64,000 nucleotides of DNA, taken from positions 1 through 64,000 of the forward strand of contig CACWYC010000004.1 of the NCBI GenBank assembly GCA_902765025.1, written 5' to 3'. The notes under the pieces were generated by a model. It ran no database searches, had not been told where the DNA came from, and saw only the letters and a program-made list of their open reading frames with translations. Below, piece after piece: positions 1 to 8,047 of the stretch (position 1 is the first letter of the stretch; every line of letters starts with the position of its first letter). The DNA is from Oscillospiraceae bacterium. Lineage in GTDB: Bacteria > Bacillota > Clostridia > Oscillospirales > Oscillospiraceae. The translations under genes were made by a program, and so were the position numbers.

Positions 1-95
1 CTCACGACGGACACCCTTGGCTTTGGCTATGACCTTCCCGCTGCCGGGCGGTCTCGGGACTTTCACCCGTTAGAACGTGCGCTCGCCGGGCGCAC
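1..95 (-). mobile_element. Group II intron, 5' end (partial)
   Basis: Read on the minus strand the segment begins GTGCGCCCGGCGAGCGCAC at 95 and continues with AACGGGTGAAAGTCCCGAG, a GGGAAGGTCATAGCC stretch and AAGGGTGTCCGTCGTGAG. These are the conserved opening elements of domain I of bacterial group II introns seen with LtrA-type maturases. Only the first 95 nt are inside the window; the maturase would lie to the left. The intron boundary falls 7 nt beyond the terminator stem of the neighbouring GH13 gene, the insertion habit known for class C introns. The class itself is inferred from position, not from a full fold. Confidence 0.75.
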
Positions 96-102
96 CACGC
101 AG

Positions 103-129
103 AAAAGCAGCCCTTCGGGGGCTGCTTTT
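103..129 (-). terminator. Intrinsic terminator of the GH13 gene
   Basis: AAAAGCAGCCC and GGGCTGCTTTT form an 11-bp perfect stem around a 5-nt loop; the sequence ends transcription from the GH13 gene and is nearly symmetric, so it could work both ways. Confidence 0.8.
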
Positions 130-148
130 CCTTTTATTCTCGCGTATT

Positions 149-1996
149 TTATTCTGTTTCGCCGAAGTCGCAGAGGAGCCATTGGAAGCCGCCGGAGGGG
201 AGGGTGAGCCAATTTTTATCCGCGTGGTCGCCGGTACACAGGTCGTGGTAGTCGCCCAGCTCGTCCACGGCCACGTGCTTTTCTTGGTCCGTAAAGTTGA
301 ACAGGGCAACCAGCTTCTCGCCCTTATAATAGCGGCCGATGGCCAGGACGCCGTCGTCAAAGGTGTTGACAAGCCACACGTCGGCGCCGCCGTCAAAGAC
401 GCGATGGGCGGCGCGGATGGTTTCCAGCTGCCGCAGGCCTTGGAACAGTTGGCCCTCGGCCGTGGCGGGGTCTTGGCGGCGCGCCGCCCCGTCCCACAGC
501 ATATTGCCCCGGTGGAGATAGCGGCTGTCCGCCGCCTTCAAGGGGTCGTCATGATAGGTATAGTCGTTCTCACGGGCCACCTCGTCGCCGCTGTACAGCA
601 CGGGGATACCGCTTAACGTGAACACGAAGGCGTGGAGCATCAAATCCAGCCGCAGAGCCCAGGCCAGTTTCTCCCCGTCCCGCTCGTACCGGGCCGCCTC
701 CACGCCGCAGAGGGAGGCGGTGGTGCCGCACAGGCGGGCGTCGCCCAGGCGGGGGTCGTCATTATACAGCTCGCCCCGGGCGGGACTGCCGGGCCATTTG
801 CCGGTGAAATAATCGTTTAAGAACTTTTTATGGCCCACCTCCGCCATACCGAACTGGTGGAGGAAATCGTAATCCAGGCCCCAGCCGATGTCGTCGTGGC
901 AGCGGAGATAGTTGAGGAAGCCGTATTCCCTGGGCAGGGCGAACACCTGGGAGAGCTGATGGCGCAGCAGGCGGACGTCGTGGGTGGCTACGGTGTGCCA
1001 GGTGGTGGCCATGGTGGTGACGTTGTACAGCAGGTGGCACTCGGGACGCTCCGGGGTGCCGAAATAGGGGGCCACCTTACTGGGCTCCATCACCACCTCC
1101 CCCAGCAGCAGCGCGCCGGGGCAGACGATTTCGCACACCATGCGCATCAGGCGCGCCAGATGGTGAACCTGGGGCAGGTTGCGACAGCTGGTGCCCAGCT
1201 CTTTCCAGATGTAGGGCACCGCGTCCAGGCGGATGACATCCACGCCCTGGTTGCACAGATAGAGCATGTTCTCCGTCATGTCATTGAGCACCACGGGGTT
1301 GCCGTAGTTCAGATCCCACTGGTAGGGGTAGAAAGTAGTCATCACCACCTTGCCCGCCTCGGCACACCAGGAGAAGTTGCCGGGGGCGGTGGTGGGAAAC
1401 ACCTGTGGCACCGTCTGCTCAAACTGCTGGGGGATGTACCAGTCGTCATAGAAGAAGTAGCGGTTTTGGTACTCCCTCTCCCCCGCTCTGGCCCGGCGGG
1501 CCCACTCGTGGTCCTCACTGGTGTGGTTCATCACGAAGTCCAGGCACACCGCCATATCCCGGCGGTGGCAGTCCTCCGCCAGGGCGGCCAAATCCTCCAT
1601 GGTGCCCAGCTGGGGCTGCACCTTACGGAAGTCTGCCACGGCATAGCCGCCATCGCTGCGGCCGGCGGGGCTCTCCAACAGAGGCATCAGGTGCAGATAA
1701 TTGACGCCCGCCTCCTGCAGGTAGTCCAGCTTCTCCCGGACGCCCTGCAATGTGCCGGCAAAGGCCTGGGTGTACATCAGCATACCCAGCAGGTCACGGC
1801 CCCGGTACCAATCCGGGTCCTTCTCCCGCCTGGCATCCAGCCGCTTCAGGGCGGCGCTGCGCCCCTGCCACATCCGGCGGAGCATGGCCTCGAAATAGTC
1901 GTAGGCGGCGGCATCGTGATAGAGCCCGTCGTACACCTGCCGCAGCTCGGCGCGGTGGCGGGCCAGACGCCTGTCAAAGGTGGTCTCTTTCGCCAT
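149..1996 (-). CDS. GH13 amylosucrase-like glycoside hydrolase/glucansucrase
   Basis: A 615-residue alpha-amylase superfamily protein whose length and motifs fit GH13 subfamily 4 (amylosucrase and sucrose hydrolases), which split sucrose or transfer its glucose to glucan. Visible motifs: an N-terminal helical region, DGGYAVADF near residue 116, DFVMNHTSEDH near 153, IRLDAVPYIWK with the nucleophile Asp258, LLLGE with the acid/base Glu300, and CHDDIGW with Asp368. There is no signal peptide, so it should be cytoplasmic. The start ATG follows an AGGAGGAG site. It is a single gene with its own promoter, a stable leader hairpin and a terminator. Whether it makes glucan or only hydrolyses sucrose cannot be told from sequence. 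Confidence 0.85.
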   Translation of the reverse strand: MAKETTFDRRLARHRAELRQVYDGLYHDAAAYDYFEAMLRRMWQGRSAALKRLDARREKDPDWYRGRDLLGMLMYTQAFAGTLQGVREKLDYLQEAGVNYLHLMPLLESPAGRSDGGYAVADFRKVQPQLGTMEDLAALAEDCHRRDMAVCLDFVMNHTSEDHEWARRARAGEREYQNRYFFYDDWYIPQQFEQTVPQVFPTTAPGNFSWCAEAGKVVMTTFYPYQWDLNYGNPVVLNDMTENMLYLCNQGVDVIRLDAVPYIWKELGTSCRNLPQVHHLARLMRMVCEIVCPGALLLGEVVMEPSKVAPYFGTPERPECHLLYNVTTMATTWHTVATHDVRLLRHQLSQVFALPREYGFLNYLRCHDDIGWGLDYDFLHQFGMAEVGHKKFLNDYFTGKWPGSPARGELYNDDPRLGDARLCGTTASLCGVEAARYERDGEKLAWALRLDLMLHAFVFTLSGIPVLYSGDEVARENDYTYHDDPLKAADSRYLHRGNMLWDGAARRQDPATAEGQLFQGLRQLETIRAAHRVFDGGADVWLVNTFDDGVLAIGRYYKGEKLVALFNFTDQEKHVAVDELGDYHDLCTGDHADKNWLTLPSGGFQWLLCDFGETE

Positions 1997-2018
1997 TATC
2001 TCTCCTCCTCTATCCCTT

Positions 2019-2063
2019 TACTGCCAATCCCCCCGATGGGGCGCACCAGGGGGATTGGCAGTA
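2019..2063 (-). promoter_or_regulatory. Perfect leader hairpin of the GH13 gene
   Basis: TACTGCCAATCCCCC (2019-2033) is exactly complementary to GGGGGATTGGCAGTA (2049-2063), giving a 15-bp stem around 15 nt. It lies between the promoter and the ribosome site of the GH13 gene, about 12 nt after the expected transcription start, and has no U-run. It may be an operator or an RNA element; the role is unknown. Confidence 0.6.
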
Positions 2064-2081
2064 ATCGGATTCACAGGTATT

Positions 2082-2110
2082 ATTTTACCATTATTCTATT
2101 GGTATGGCAA
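2082..2110 (-). promoter_or_regulatory. Sigma-A promoter of the GH13 gene
   Basis: Minus strand TTGCCA (2105-2110), 17-nt spacer, TAAAAT (2082-2087). Confidence 0.6.
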
Positions 2111-2216
2111 TCGCTATTTTGAGGCGGGGCGCGGTGTTGTGGAGAACCTTCTCGGGGATTTATATTAGAACATTTATTAGAACAAGCCCATTTTCTTCCA
2201 TTTCTGCCAGAATAAG

Positions 2217-2252
2217 AAAGACACCGGAAAGCCGCTTGCTTCCGGTGTCTTT
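2217..2252 (-). terminator. Terminator of tRNA-Ser
   Basis: AGACACCGGAA pairs with TTCCGGTGTCT directly after the tRNA CCA end; the minus strand then reads TTTCTTATTC. Confidence 0.8.
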
Positions 2253-2344
2253 TGGCGCAGTGGGAGGGATTTGAACCCTCGTGCCGCTTTTGACGGCAAC
2301 ACGATTTCCAGTCGTGCTCGTTATGACCACTTCGATACCACTGC
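2253..2344 (-). tRNA. tRNA-Ser (anticodon GGA)
   Basis: The minus strand folds as a class II tRNA: acceptor GCAGTGG/CCACTGC with discriminator G and encoded CCA, anticodon arm CACGA-CTGGAAA-TCGTG giving anticodon GGA, a long variable arm typical of serine tRNA, and T arm GAGGG-TTCAAAT-CCCTC. It reads UCC and UCU codons. It has its own promoter and terminator, so it is a single-gene unit. Confidence 0.95.
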
Positions 2345-2378
2345 ATATTTAATTATGCTGCGCGCAACAGCAGATGTT

Positions 2379-2406
2379 ATTATACCAAATCGCCGCCGCT
2401 TGTCAA
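2379..2406 (-). promoter_or_regulatory. Promoter of tRNA-Ser
   Basis: Minus strand TTGACA (2401-2406), 16-nt spacer, TATAAT (2379-2384): both boxes match consensus fully. Confidence 0.8.
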
Positions 2407-2463
2407 GCATTTATCGCCATTTTTTAAGAGAAAATTCCTTTGCGCCGCCTATATATTCTATCC

Positions 2464-2493
2464 TTGCATTTACACGCCGGGCCATAGTATAAT
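2464..2493 (+). promoter_or_regulatory. Promoter of the alarmone synthetase gene
   Basis: TTGCAT (2464-2469), 18-nt spacer, TATAAT (2488-2493). Confidence 0.65.
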
Positions 2494-2531
2494 TAAACCG
2501 TTAGGGAGAGAGGGGTAAGGAGGCTTCGCGT

Positions 2532-3248
2532 ATGATGGTAGAAAAACGGGGCAGCATCCATTTTGAGGAGATTCCCATCGCTAAAAACCTGCCGCCCCAG
2601 CAAAAAGAACTGGCCAAGGGCATGGTGCGGGTCAACCACCTGTACCGCAGCGCCCTGAAGGTGGCCATGACCCAGGTGGAGATTCTGGACGAGGAGTTTG
2701 CCAGCCTGTACGACCACTCCCCCATTCACCACATCGAGTACCGCATCAAGACGCTGGACAGCATCATCGACAAGCTGCGTCGCCGGGGCTACGAGGTGAC
2801 CATCGACAACATTTACGCCCACATCCACGACGTGGCCGGCATCCGCGTCATCTGCAACTATCTGGACGACATCTACTACCTCCGCAGCCTGCTGACACGC
2901 AGCGAGAGCTTTAAGGTGCTGCGGGAGACGGACTACATCAAGACCCCCAAGGACACGGGCTACCGCAGCCTGCACCTGGTGGTGGAGGTGCCCATCGTTA
3001 TCTCCGAGGGGACGCTGAAGCTGCCGGTGGAAATCCAGCTGCGCACCATCGCCATGGACATGTGGGCCAGCCTGGAACATGAGCTGCGGTACAAGTCCCC
3101 GCGGAAATTCAGCCAGGATGACGCCTACCGGCTGCGGCTGTGCTCCGACGCCATCTCCGAGGTGGATAGGGAGATGCAGAACATCTACCAGGGCACCGGG
3201 CCGGAGTATTCCGAAAAGCGGAAAAAGGGCGAGAAAAAGGCGGAATAA
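2532..3248 (+). CDS. Small alarmone synthetase (RelA/SpoT domain, RelQ type)
   Basis: A 238-residue single-domain GTP pyrophosphokinase that would make (p)ppGpp from GTP/GDP and ATP in the cytoplasm. RelA_SpoT synthetase motifs are visible: HDVAGIRVICNY near residue 98, a YIKTPKDTGYRSLHLVV block near 138, and VEIQLRT near 172. There is no HD hydrolase, TGS or ACT domain, so it belongs with the short RelQ/YjbM-type synthetases rather than long Rel. AAGGAGG lies 8 nt before the first of two ATG codons. It has its own promoter and ends at a shared hairpin facing a CPBP protease gene. Confidence 0.88.
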   Translation: MMVEKRGSIHFEEIPIAKNLPPQQKELAKGMVRVNHLYRSALKVAMTQVEILDEEFASLYDHSPIHHIEYRIKTLDSIIDKLRRRGYEVTIDNIYAHIHDVAGIRVICNYLDDIYYLRSLLTRSESFKVLRETDYIKTPKDTGYRSLHLVVEVPIVISEGTLKLPVEIQLRTIAMDMWASLEHELRYKSPRKFSQDDAYRLRLCSDAISEVDREMQNIYQGTGPEYSEKRKKGEKKAE

Positions 3249-3260
3249 GGATATGATGAA

Positions 3261-3302
3261 AAGCATCCCGTGCCCCGTTGGGGCGCGGGATGCTTGCTTT
3301 TG
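3261..3302. terminator. Bidirectional terminator
   Basis: AAGCATCCCG(T)GCCCC pairs with GGGGCGCGGGATGCTT between two convergent genes, with T-rich tails on both sides. Confidence 0.8.
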
Positions 3303-3306
3303 GGGG

Positions 3307-4179
3307 TTACTTTATCCGGCCCAGGAATATGGCTGCCACGCAGCACAGGCCGATGACCACGGTGCAGACGACGCCGCCCTCCACGCCGAACAGGGCGTTA
3401 TACAGCACACTGTCCCGGGCTGCCTCCAGGTGCAGGAAGGACTGCTGGGACACCAGGCCGGAGTTGGGCAGGCCGAAGAGGTAATTCTGGGTGAAGTTCC
3501 AGGAGGTGTGCATGGTGATGCAGAACCACAGGCTGCCGTGGTAGATCATCACCAGGCTCAGCAACACGCCGTACACCACGATGTTGACGATGGACAGCAC
3601 CGTGACGCCGGTGTTCATCAGGTGCAGCGCGCCGAACAGCAGGGAGTTGCATGCCAGGGCCACCCACACGCTGTACCGCCGGGACAGGGCGCCAAAGATG
3701 TAGCCCCGGGTCAGCAGCTCCTCGGCGCCGGACTGGATGGCCACCATGACGAAGGACGCCAGCAGGTACAGCGGCTCAAACCGGCCCACGGAGAAGTCCA
3801 CGTTCCCCGCCAGCCAGGCCACCAGGATGCACACCGCATTGGTGCCGAAGCCCACCAGCAGGCCCCAGAGGAGGCCCTTGGCGGTGTTGCCCTTTCCGCC
3901 GCCCCGCCGGGCAGCGCCGAAGCTGCGAAATACGTCTTTCTCCGCCAGGGCGCAGTACAGCAGCACTACCGCGTCGATGCCGATGAAGGTCAGGTAGTTG
4001 CTGGCGGAGAACACCATGCCGTCGGACATGGGTACCAGCCGCAGCAGCACAGCCACCAAAATCTCACCGAGAATTTCCCCCGCCAGCATCAGGCCCAAGG
4101 CGATGAGCAACACCCACACCACGAAGTGGCGCTTTTTATGCTTGGGCGCCTCGGGCAAAACCACGTTCATATTATCCAT
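3307..4179 (-). CDS. CPBP (CAAX protease/Abi) family intramembrane protease
   Basis: A multi-pass membrane protein of about 290 residues in the CPBP/Rce1-like family of intramembrane glutamic/metalloproteases. The family signature is present: GAEELLTRGYIFG (EExxxR), FGALHLMN with the second-motif histidine, and HTSWNFTQN with a third-motif His and Asn. Several hydrophobic segments are visible before and between motifs. I chose the internal ATG at 4179 because AAAGGAT precedes it at proper spacing; the upstream 24 codons have no ribosome site and lack family similarity. Substrate unknown. Confidence 0.8.
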   Translation of the reverse strand: MDNMNVVLPEAPKHKKRHFVVWVLLIALGLMLAGEILGEILVAVLLRLVPMSDGMVFSASNYLTFIGIDAVVLLYCALAEKDVFRSFGAARRGGGKGNTAKGLLWGLLVGFGTNAVCILVAWLAGNVDFSVGRFEPLYLLASFVMVAIQSGAEELLTRGYIFGALSRRYSVWVALACNSLLFGALHLMNTGVTVLSIVNIVVYGVLLSLVMIYHGSLWFCITMHTSWNFTQNYLFGLPNSGLVSQQSFLHLEAARDSVLYNALFGVEGGVVCTVVIGLCCVAAIFLGRIK

Positions 4180-4299
4180 AATGCTATCCTTTCTCCCTGC
4201 GGGGAAATCAATTTGCATCCGCATTATACAGGTTATGGCACAGCTTGTCAATTTTACACCGTCAATCGTGACCGGACTGTAAATTTTTCGCCCCAGGGC

Positions 4300-4327
4300 T
4301 TGACTTTCCCGCCACAGGGGCTACAAT
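4300..4327 (+). promoter_or_regulatory. Promoter of the PspC-domain gene
   Basis: TTGACT (4300-4305), 16-nt spacer, TACAAT (4322-4327). Confidence 0.65.
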
Positions 4328-4372
4328 ACAGCCAAAGAAAGCCCCAACAGCAACGCTAAGGAGGATATGACC

Positions 4373-4579
4373 ATGGAAAAGAAACTGACTAAGAGCGCCA
4401 CCAACCGTAAGATCGCCGGCGTGTGCGGCGGCATCGCGGAGTATTTCGGCATTGATCCCACCATCGTGCGGCTGATCTGGGCCGCCTGCGTGGCCTTCGC
4501 CGGCACCGGGCTGCTGCTGTATATCATCGCCGCCCTGGTGATGCCCGAAAGCCCCGACTACACCGGCTACAACGGCTGA
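4373..4579 (+). CDS. PspC domain protein
   Basis: A 68-residue PspC/LiaY-type protein. The conserved KIAGVCGGIAEYFGIDPTIVR block is followed by a hydrophobic helix (VAFAGTGLLLYIIAALVMP). PspC domains sit in the membrane and take part in envelope-stress responses. ATG at 4373 is preferred over ATG at 4367 because AAGGAGG ends at 4364, only 2 nt before the earlier codon but 8 nt before this one. It stands alone between its own promoter and terminator. Confidence 0.85.
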   Translation: MEKKLTKSATNRKIAGVCGGIAEYFGIDPTIVRLIWAACVAFAGTGLLLYIIAALVMPESPDYTGYNG

Positions 4580-4589
4580 CAAATCTGGC

Positions 4590-4626
4590 AAAAATCCCTC
4601 CGGACAGTTGTCCGGAGGGATTTTTT
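4590..4626. terminator. Bidirectional terminator
   Basis: AAAATCCCTCCGGACA pairs with TGTCCGGAGGGATTTT, followed by T residues; it separates pspC from the convergent PAP2 gene. Confidence 0.85.
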
Positions 4627-4638
4627 GTGCATTCGGTT

Positions 4639-5559
4639 TTACTTTTTGGCCCCCACCTTCTGCCAGAGGGGGAAGGTCAGCGGCCAGACGCAGCCGGCGA
4701 ACAGCACCATGCAGCAATAGCGCACCGCGTCCGCCGCCACGCTGCCGTGGAACAGGGCCAGCAGCGGCGCTTTCAGCACCACGCGGATGGCCACCAGCAG
4801 CGCCATGCCCAGCACCAGCTTGCACACCTGGCCCAGGAGGGGCGCCGCCACGTTGAAGCGCAGCTTCTTCTCGTCCACGAAGCGGCTTACCAGCAGGCCG
4901 ACCACCACGCCCAGCATCACCCAGGCGTTCTTTACGCCCTCGGCGTAGTTCTCCGGGTCGATGTCGGCGGGGAAAGGATAGCGCAGCACGAACAGCAGGT
5001 ACACGACGGCCAGCGCCAGCAGGCCCAGCAGCGCCCACACCGCGCCGCGGGCGAAGTGGGCGTCGTCACGGAACACGAACCACAGCGCTGCCACCAGCAC
5101 CGCCGACAGGGCGAAGCCCACGCCTACGTCCAGCGGCGTGTGGACGCCCAGGTACATCCGGGAAAAGGGCACCAGAATCACGCCTGCCAGGCACAGCCAG
5201 CGCACCCATTTCTGCCGGTTGGACACGGCGATGACGCCCAGGGTGCCCACGATGTTCTGGGTGTGGCCGGAGGGGAAGGAGTAGCCGCCGGCCCCTGCCC
5301 GGGCCGACTCCACGATGGTGAAATCGGGGTCCAGCACCCAGGGCCGGGGGACGCGGAAATACAGCTTCATCATCTGGCTTGCGGCAATGCCGGCAAAGCC
5401 CACGGCGAACAGGTAGTACCCCTGCCGCTTGTTGACGCACCAGAACAGCAGCATGGCCAGGGCCATGAAGCAGGTCTCGTCGCCCAGGTAGGTAATCACG
5501 GAGAAGAACGCCGTCAGCACCGGCTGCCGCAGCCCCTCCAAAAAGGTGAGAAATGCCAT
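4639..5559 (-). CDS. PAP2-family membrane phosphatase
   Basis: A 306-residue integral membrane phosphatase. The three PAP2 active-site motifs are intact: KLYFRVPRPW (KxxxxxxRP), SFPSGHTQ (PSGH) and SRMYLGVHTPLDV (SRxxxxxHxxxD). Members dephosphorylate phosphatidic acid, undecaprenyl diphosphate or similar lipids; which one is used here is not visible. I start at ATG 5559, preceded by GAGAGG at 8 nt, instead of an in-frame TTG at 5583 that abuts the stop of the phosphate symporter. The 25-nt gap suggests co-transcription with that symporter. Confidence 0.87.
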   Translation of the reverse strand: MAFLTFLEGLRQPVLTAFFSVITYLGDETCFMALAMLLFWCVNKRQGYYLFAVGFAGIAASQMMKLYFRVPRPWVLDPDFTIVESARAGAGGYSFPSGHTQNIVGTLGVIAVSNRQKWVRWLCLAGVILVPFSRMYLGVHTPLDVGVGFALSAVLVAALWFVFRDDAHFARGAVWALLGLLALAVVYLLFVLRYPFPADIDPENYAEGVKNAWVMLGVVVGLLVSRFVDEKKLRFNVAAPLLGQVCKLVLGMALLVAIRVVLKAPLLALFHGSVAADAVRYCCMVLFAGCVWPLTFPLWQKVGAKK

Positions 5560-5584
5560 AGTAAACGCCTCTCTGATTTCCAAA

Positions 5585-7342
5585 TCACACCGCGAATTTG
5601 GCCTTGTACTCGTCGTAATACCGCTCGAAGGAAGCGGACTTCATATCCCGCACGGAGTTGAGATACTCGTGGGTGTCAAAGGTGTCACGGTCCAGCTCGA
5701 TGAGGGCCACGGCGATGTTGGAGCAGTGGTCGGCCACACGCTCATAGTTGGTCAGCAAATCGTTGAACACGAAGCCCTGGGACAGGGTGCACTGGCCCGC
5801 CTGGAGCCGGTCCACATGGTGGAGCTTCAGCTCGTCGCACAGGCCGTCGATGATCTCCTCCAGAGGCTCCACCCGAGCGGCCAGCTCCTCGTCGCTGTTG
5901 ACAAAGGCGTCGATGGCCAGGGTGAGAATCTCGCTGACGGCGCTCTCCATCACGCCCAGCTCCTTCCGGGCGGTGGGAGAGAAGTCCACGTTCTTCTCGT
6001 GGAGCTCCTGGGCCAGGTCTGCGACGTTCACGGCGTGGTCGGAGATACGCTCAAAGTCGGAGATGGTGTGGAGATATTTGCTCACGTCCTCGCTCTGCTC
6101 CACGGACAGGGCCTTGTTGGTAATCTTCATGAGATAGGTGCCCAGTTTGTCCTCGTAGCGGTCGATCATATCCTCCATGTCCACCACGGCCTGGTAGCCC
6201 TTGTCGCTGTAATTGGTGCGCAGGGCAATGGCGTCCATCAGGTTGCGCCGGGCCTTCTGGGCCATGGAGTTGGTCACCAGGCGGCTCTGCTCAATGGACA
6301 GCGCCGGGTGCTGCAGGAAGCGCTCTTCCAGCAAATCCATGTCCTGGGCGTTGGCGCTGCCGGGCTTGTCCGGCACCAGGACACACACCAGCCGCTCCAT
6401 CAGCGGGATAAACGGCGTCAGCAGCACCACGCTGAACAGGCGGAACGCCGTGTTCAGCGCGGCGATGGTGAAGGCCGTCATCACCATCTGCATGAAGCCG
6501 AAGTGGAAGATGGCGTTGGCGCCGTAGAACAGCGCCGAGCCCATGGCCACGCCTAAAATATCGGTAAGGAGGTACACCAGCGCCGTCCGCACGCCGTTGG
6601 TGCTGGCGCCCAGGGCGCTGATCAGCACCGGCACCGCCGCGCCGATGGCAATACCCATGATGATGGGCAGCGCCACGTCAAAGGTGATGGCCCCGGTGAC
6701 GGCCAGCGCCTGCACGATACCCACAGCCGCGCTGGCGCTCTGGATGACGGCGGTGAACAGCATACCGGCCAGAATGCCCAGCAGGGGGTTGGAGAAGGTG
6801 GTCAGCACGTTGACGAACACCTGGCTCTCCCGCAGCGGCTCCACCGCGCCGGACATCATGGACATACCGTACATCAGCACCGCAAAGCCCATCAAAATGG
6901 CACCCACGTGGCGAGTGGCCGCCTTGTGGGAAATCATCCGCAGCAGAATGCCCACCACGGCGATGATACCCGTCAGCGTGGCGGTGGACAGCAGGTCCAG
7001 CCAGCCGCTCCGGCCGCCGCTGATGGAGCCCAGGGCCAGAATCCAGCCGGTGATACTGGTGCCCAGAATAGAGCCCATAATCACGCCGATGGCCTGGCGC
7101 ACCTTCATCATGCCGGAGTTAACGAAGCCGACCACCATAATTGACGTGGCGGAGGAGGACTGAATCACAGCCGTCACACCGGTACCCAGCAGGATGCCCC
7201 GGATGGGCGTGCTGGACAGCCGATAGAGGAACACCTCCAGCTTGCTGCCGGCAACCTTCTTCAAATTATCACCCATTACGGACATACCGTATAGGAAAAG
7301 GGCGATTCCGCCCAGCAGGGTGATGACATCGGAAATTGTCAT
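5585..7342 (-). CDS. Na+/phosphate symporter family protein with C-terminal PhoU domain
   Basis: About 585 residues. The N-terminal half has two Na_Pi_cotrans repeats with the GTGVTAVIQSSSATS and GMLFTAVIQSASAAVG signatures (QSSSA/QSASA), as expected for NptA/YjbB-type carriers that move phosphate with sodium. The last ~200 residues are helical and PhoU-like (YEDKLGTYLMKITN..., ERVADHCSNIAVALIE). The ATG at 7342 follows GGGAGGG; an upstream extension reads through the promoter region. PhoU fusions of this type are common in Firmicutes. Confidence 0.87.
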   Translation of the reverse strand: MTISDVITLLGGIALFLYGMSVMGDNLKKVAGSKLEVFLYRLSSTPIRGILLGTGVTAVIQSSSATSIMVVGFVNSGMMKVRQAIGVIMGSILGTSITGWILALGSISGGRSGWLDLLSTATLTGIIAVVGILLRMISHKAATRHVGAILMGFAVLMYGMSMMSGAVEPLRESQVFVNVLTTFSNPLLGILAGMLFTAVIQSASAAVGIVQALAVTGAITFDVALPIIMGIAIGAAVPVLISALGASTNGVRTALVYLLTDILGVAMGSALFYGANAIFHFGFMQMVMTAFTIAALNTAFRLFSVVLLTPFIPLMERLVCVLVPDKPGSANAQDMDLLEERFLQHPALSIEQSRLVTNSMAQKARRNLMDAIALRTNYSDKGYQAVVDMEDMIDRYEDKLGTYLMKITNKALSVEQSEDVSKYLHTISDFERISDHAVNVADLAQELHEKNVDFSPTARKELGVMESAVSEILTLAIDAFVNSDEELAARVEPLEEIIDGLCDELKLHHVDRLQAGQCTLSQGFVFNDLLTNYERVADHCSNIAVALIELDRDTFDTHEYLNSVRDMKSASFERYYDEYKAKFAV

Positions 7343-7381
7343 TAGCCCATACCCTCCCATCATAAAATAGCGTACATTGAC

Positions 7382-7410
7382 AGTATAACGGACGCGGCGC
7401 CGTTTGTCGA
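7382..7410 (-). promoter_or_regulatory. Promoter of the phosphate symporter
   Basis: Minus strand TCGACA (7405-7410), 17-nt spacer, TATACT (7382-7387). Confidence 0.65.
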
Positions 7411-7460
7411 TAGGTTTTCTCACGAAAATAGGGTTTTTAGCGCATTTTTTATGCCGCAGC

Positions 7461-7489
7461 TTGCCAACGGCGCGGCGCGGGAGTATAAT
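7461..7489 (+). promoter_or_regulatory. Promoter of the COG2426 gene
   Basis: TTGCCA (7461-7466), 17-nt spacer, TATAAT (7484-7489). Confidence 0.7.
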
Positions 7490-7516
7490 AAACCGATTTT
7501 ATGTAAGGAGCGGCGT

Positions 7517-7993
7517 ATGATTAAGCATTGTCTCATCGTGTTTCTGGTGTCCATGGTGCCGCTGATCGAGCTGCGGGGCGCCATTCCCTACGGCGTGGTG
7601 TACGGACTGCCCCTGTGGCTGACCTACGCCATCGCCATTGTGGGCAACATGCTGCCGGTGCCCTTTATTTATCTCTTCGCCCGCAAGGTGCTGACCTGGG
7701 GGCAGGATAAGCCCCTCATCGGGCCCTTTTTCACCTGGTGCCTCCAAAAGGGCGAGAAGGCGGGACAGAAACTGCAGGCCAAGGCGGGCCGCGGCCTTTT
7801 CTGGGCGCTGCTGCTGTTCGTGGGCATTCCCCTGCCCGGCACCGGGGCCTGGACGGGTACCCTGGGGGCAAGCATTCTCAACATGGGCCTGAAAAAAAGC
7901 GCCCTGGCCTGCATGGGCGGCGTGCTGCTGGCAGGTGTCATCATGGGCGCGCTCAGCCTGCTGGGCGTCACGGCGTTTGGCGTGCTGGGGTGA
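7517..7993 (+). CDS. Putative small multidrug-export membrane protein (COG2426)
   Basis: A 158-residue polytopic membrane protein. The opening (FLVSMVPLIELRGAIPYGV) and the later VGIPLPGTGAWTGTLGAS segment are hallmarks of the COG2426 family, which is annotated as small multidrug export but has little experimental support. Four hydrophobic segments are visible. AAGGAG lies 6 nt before ATG 7517; an upstream in-frame ATG lies inside the promoter and is not used. It forms a single-gene unit with promoter and terminator. Confidence 0.8.
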   Translation: MIKHCLIVFLVSMVPLIELRGAIPYGVVYGLPLWLTYAIAIVGNMLPVPFIYLFARKVLTWGQDKPLIGPFFTWCLQKGEKAGQKLQAKAGRGLFWALLLFVGIPLPGTGAWTGTLGASILNMGLKKSALACMGGVLLAGVIMGALSLLGVTAFGVLG

Positions 7994-8012
7994 CGGCATA
8001 TTTGTTATAGGC

Positions 8013-8045
8013 AAAAGCGGGAGCCGCGTGGCTCCCGCTTTTGTG
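8013..8045 (+). terminator. Terminator of the COG2426 gene
   Basis: AAAAGCGGGAGCC and GGCTCCCGCTTTT form a 13-bp perfect stem around GCGT, followed by a short T tail. Confidence 0.85.
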
Positions 8046-8047
8046 TT

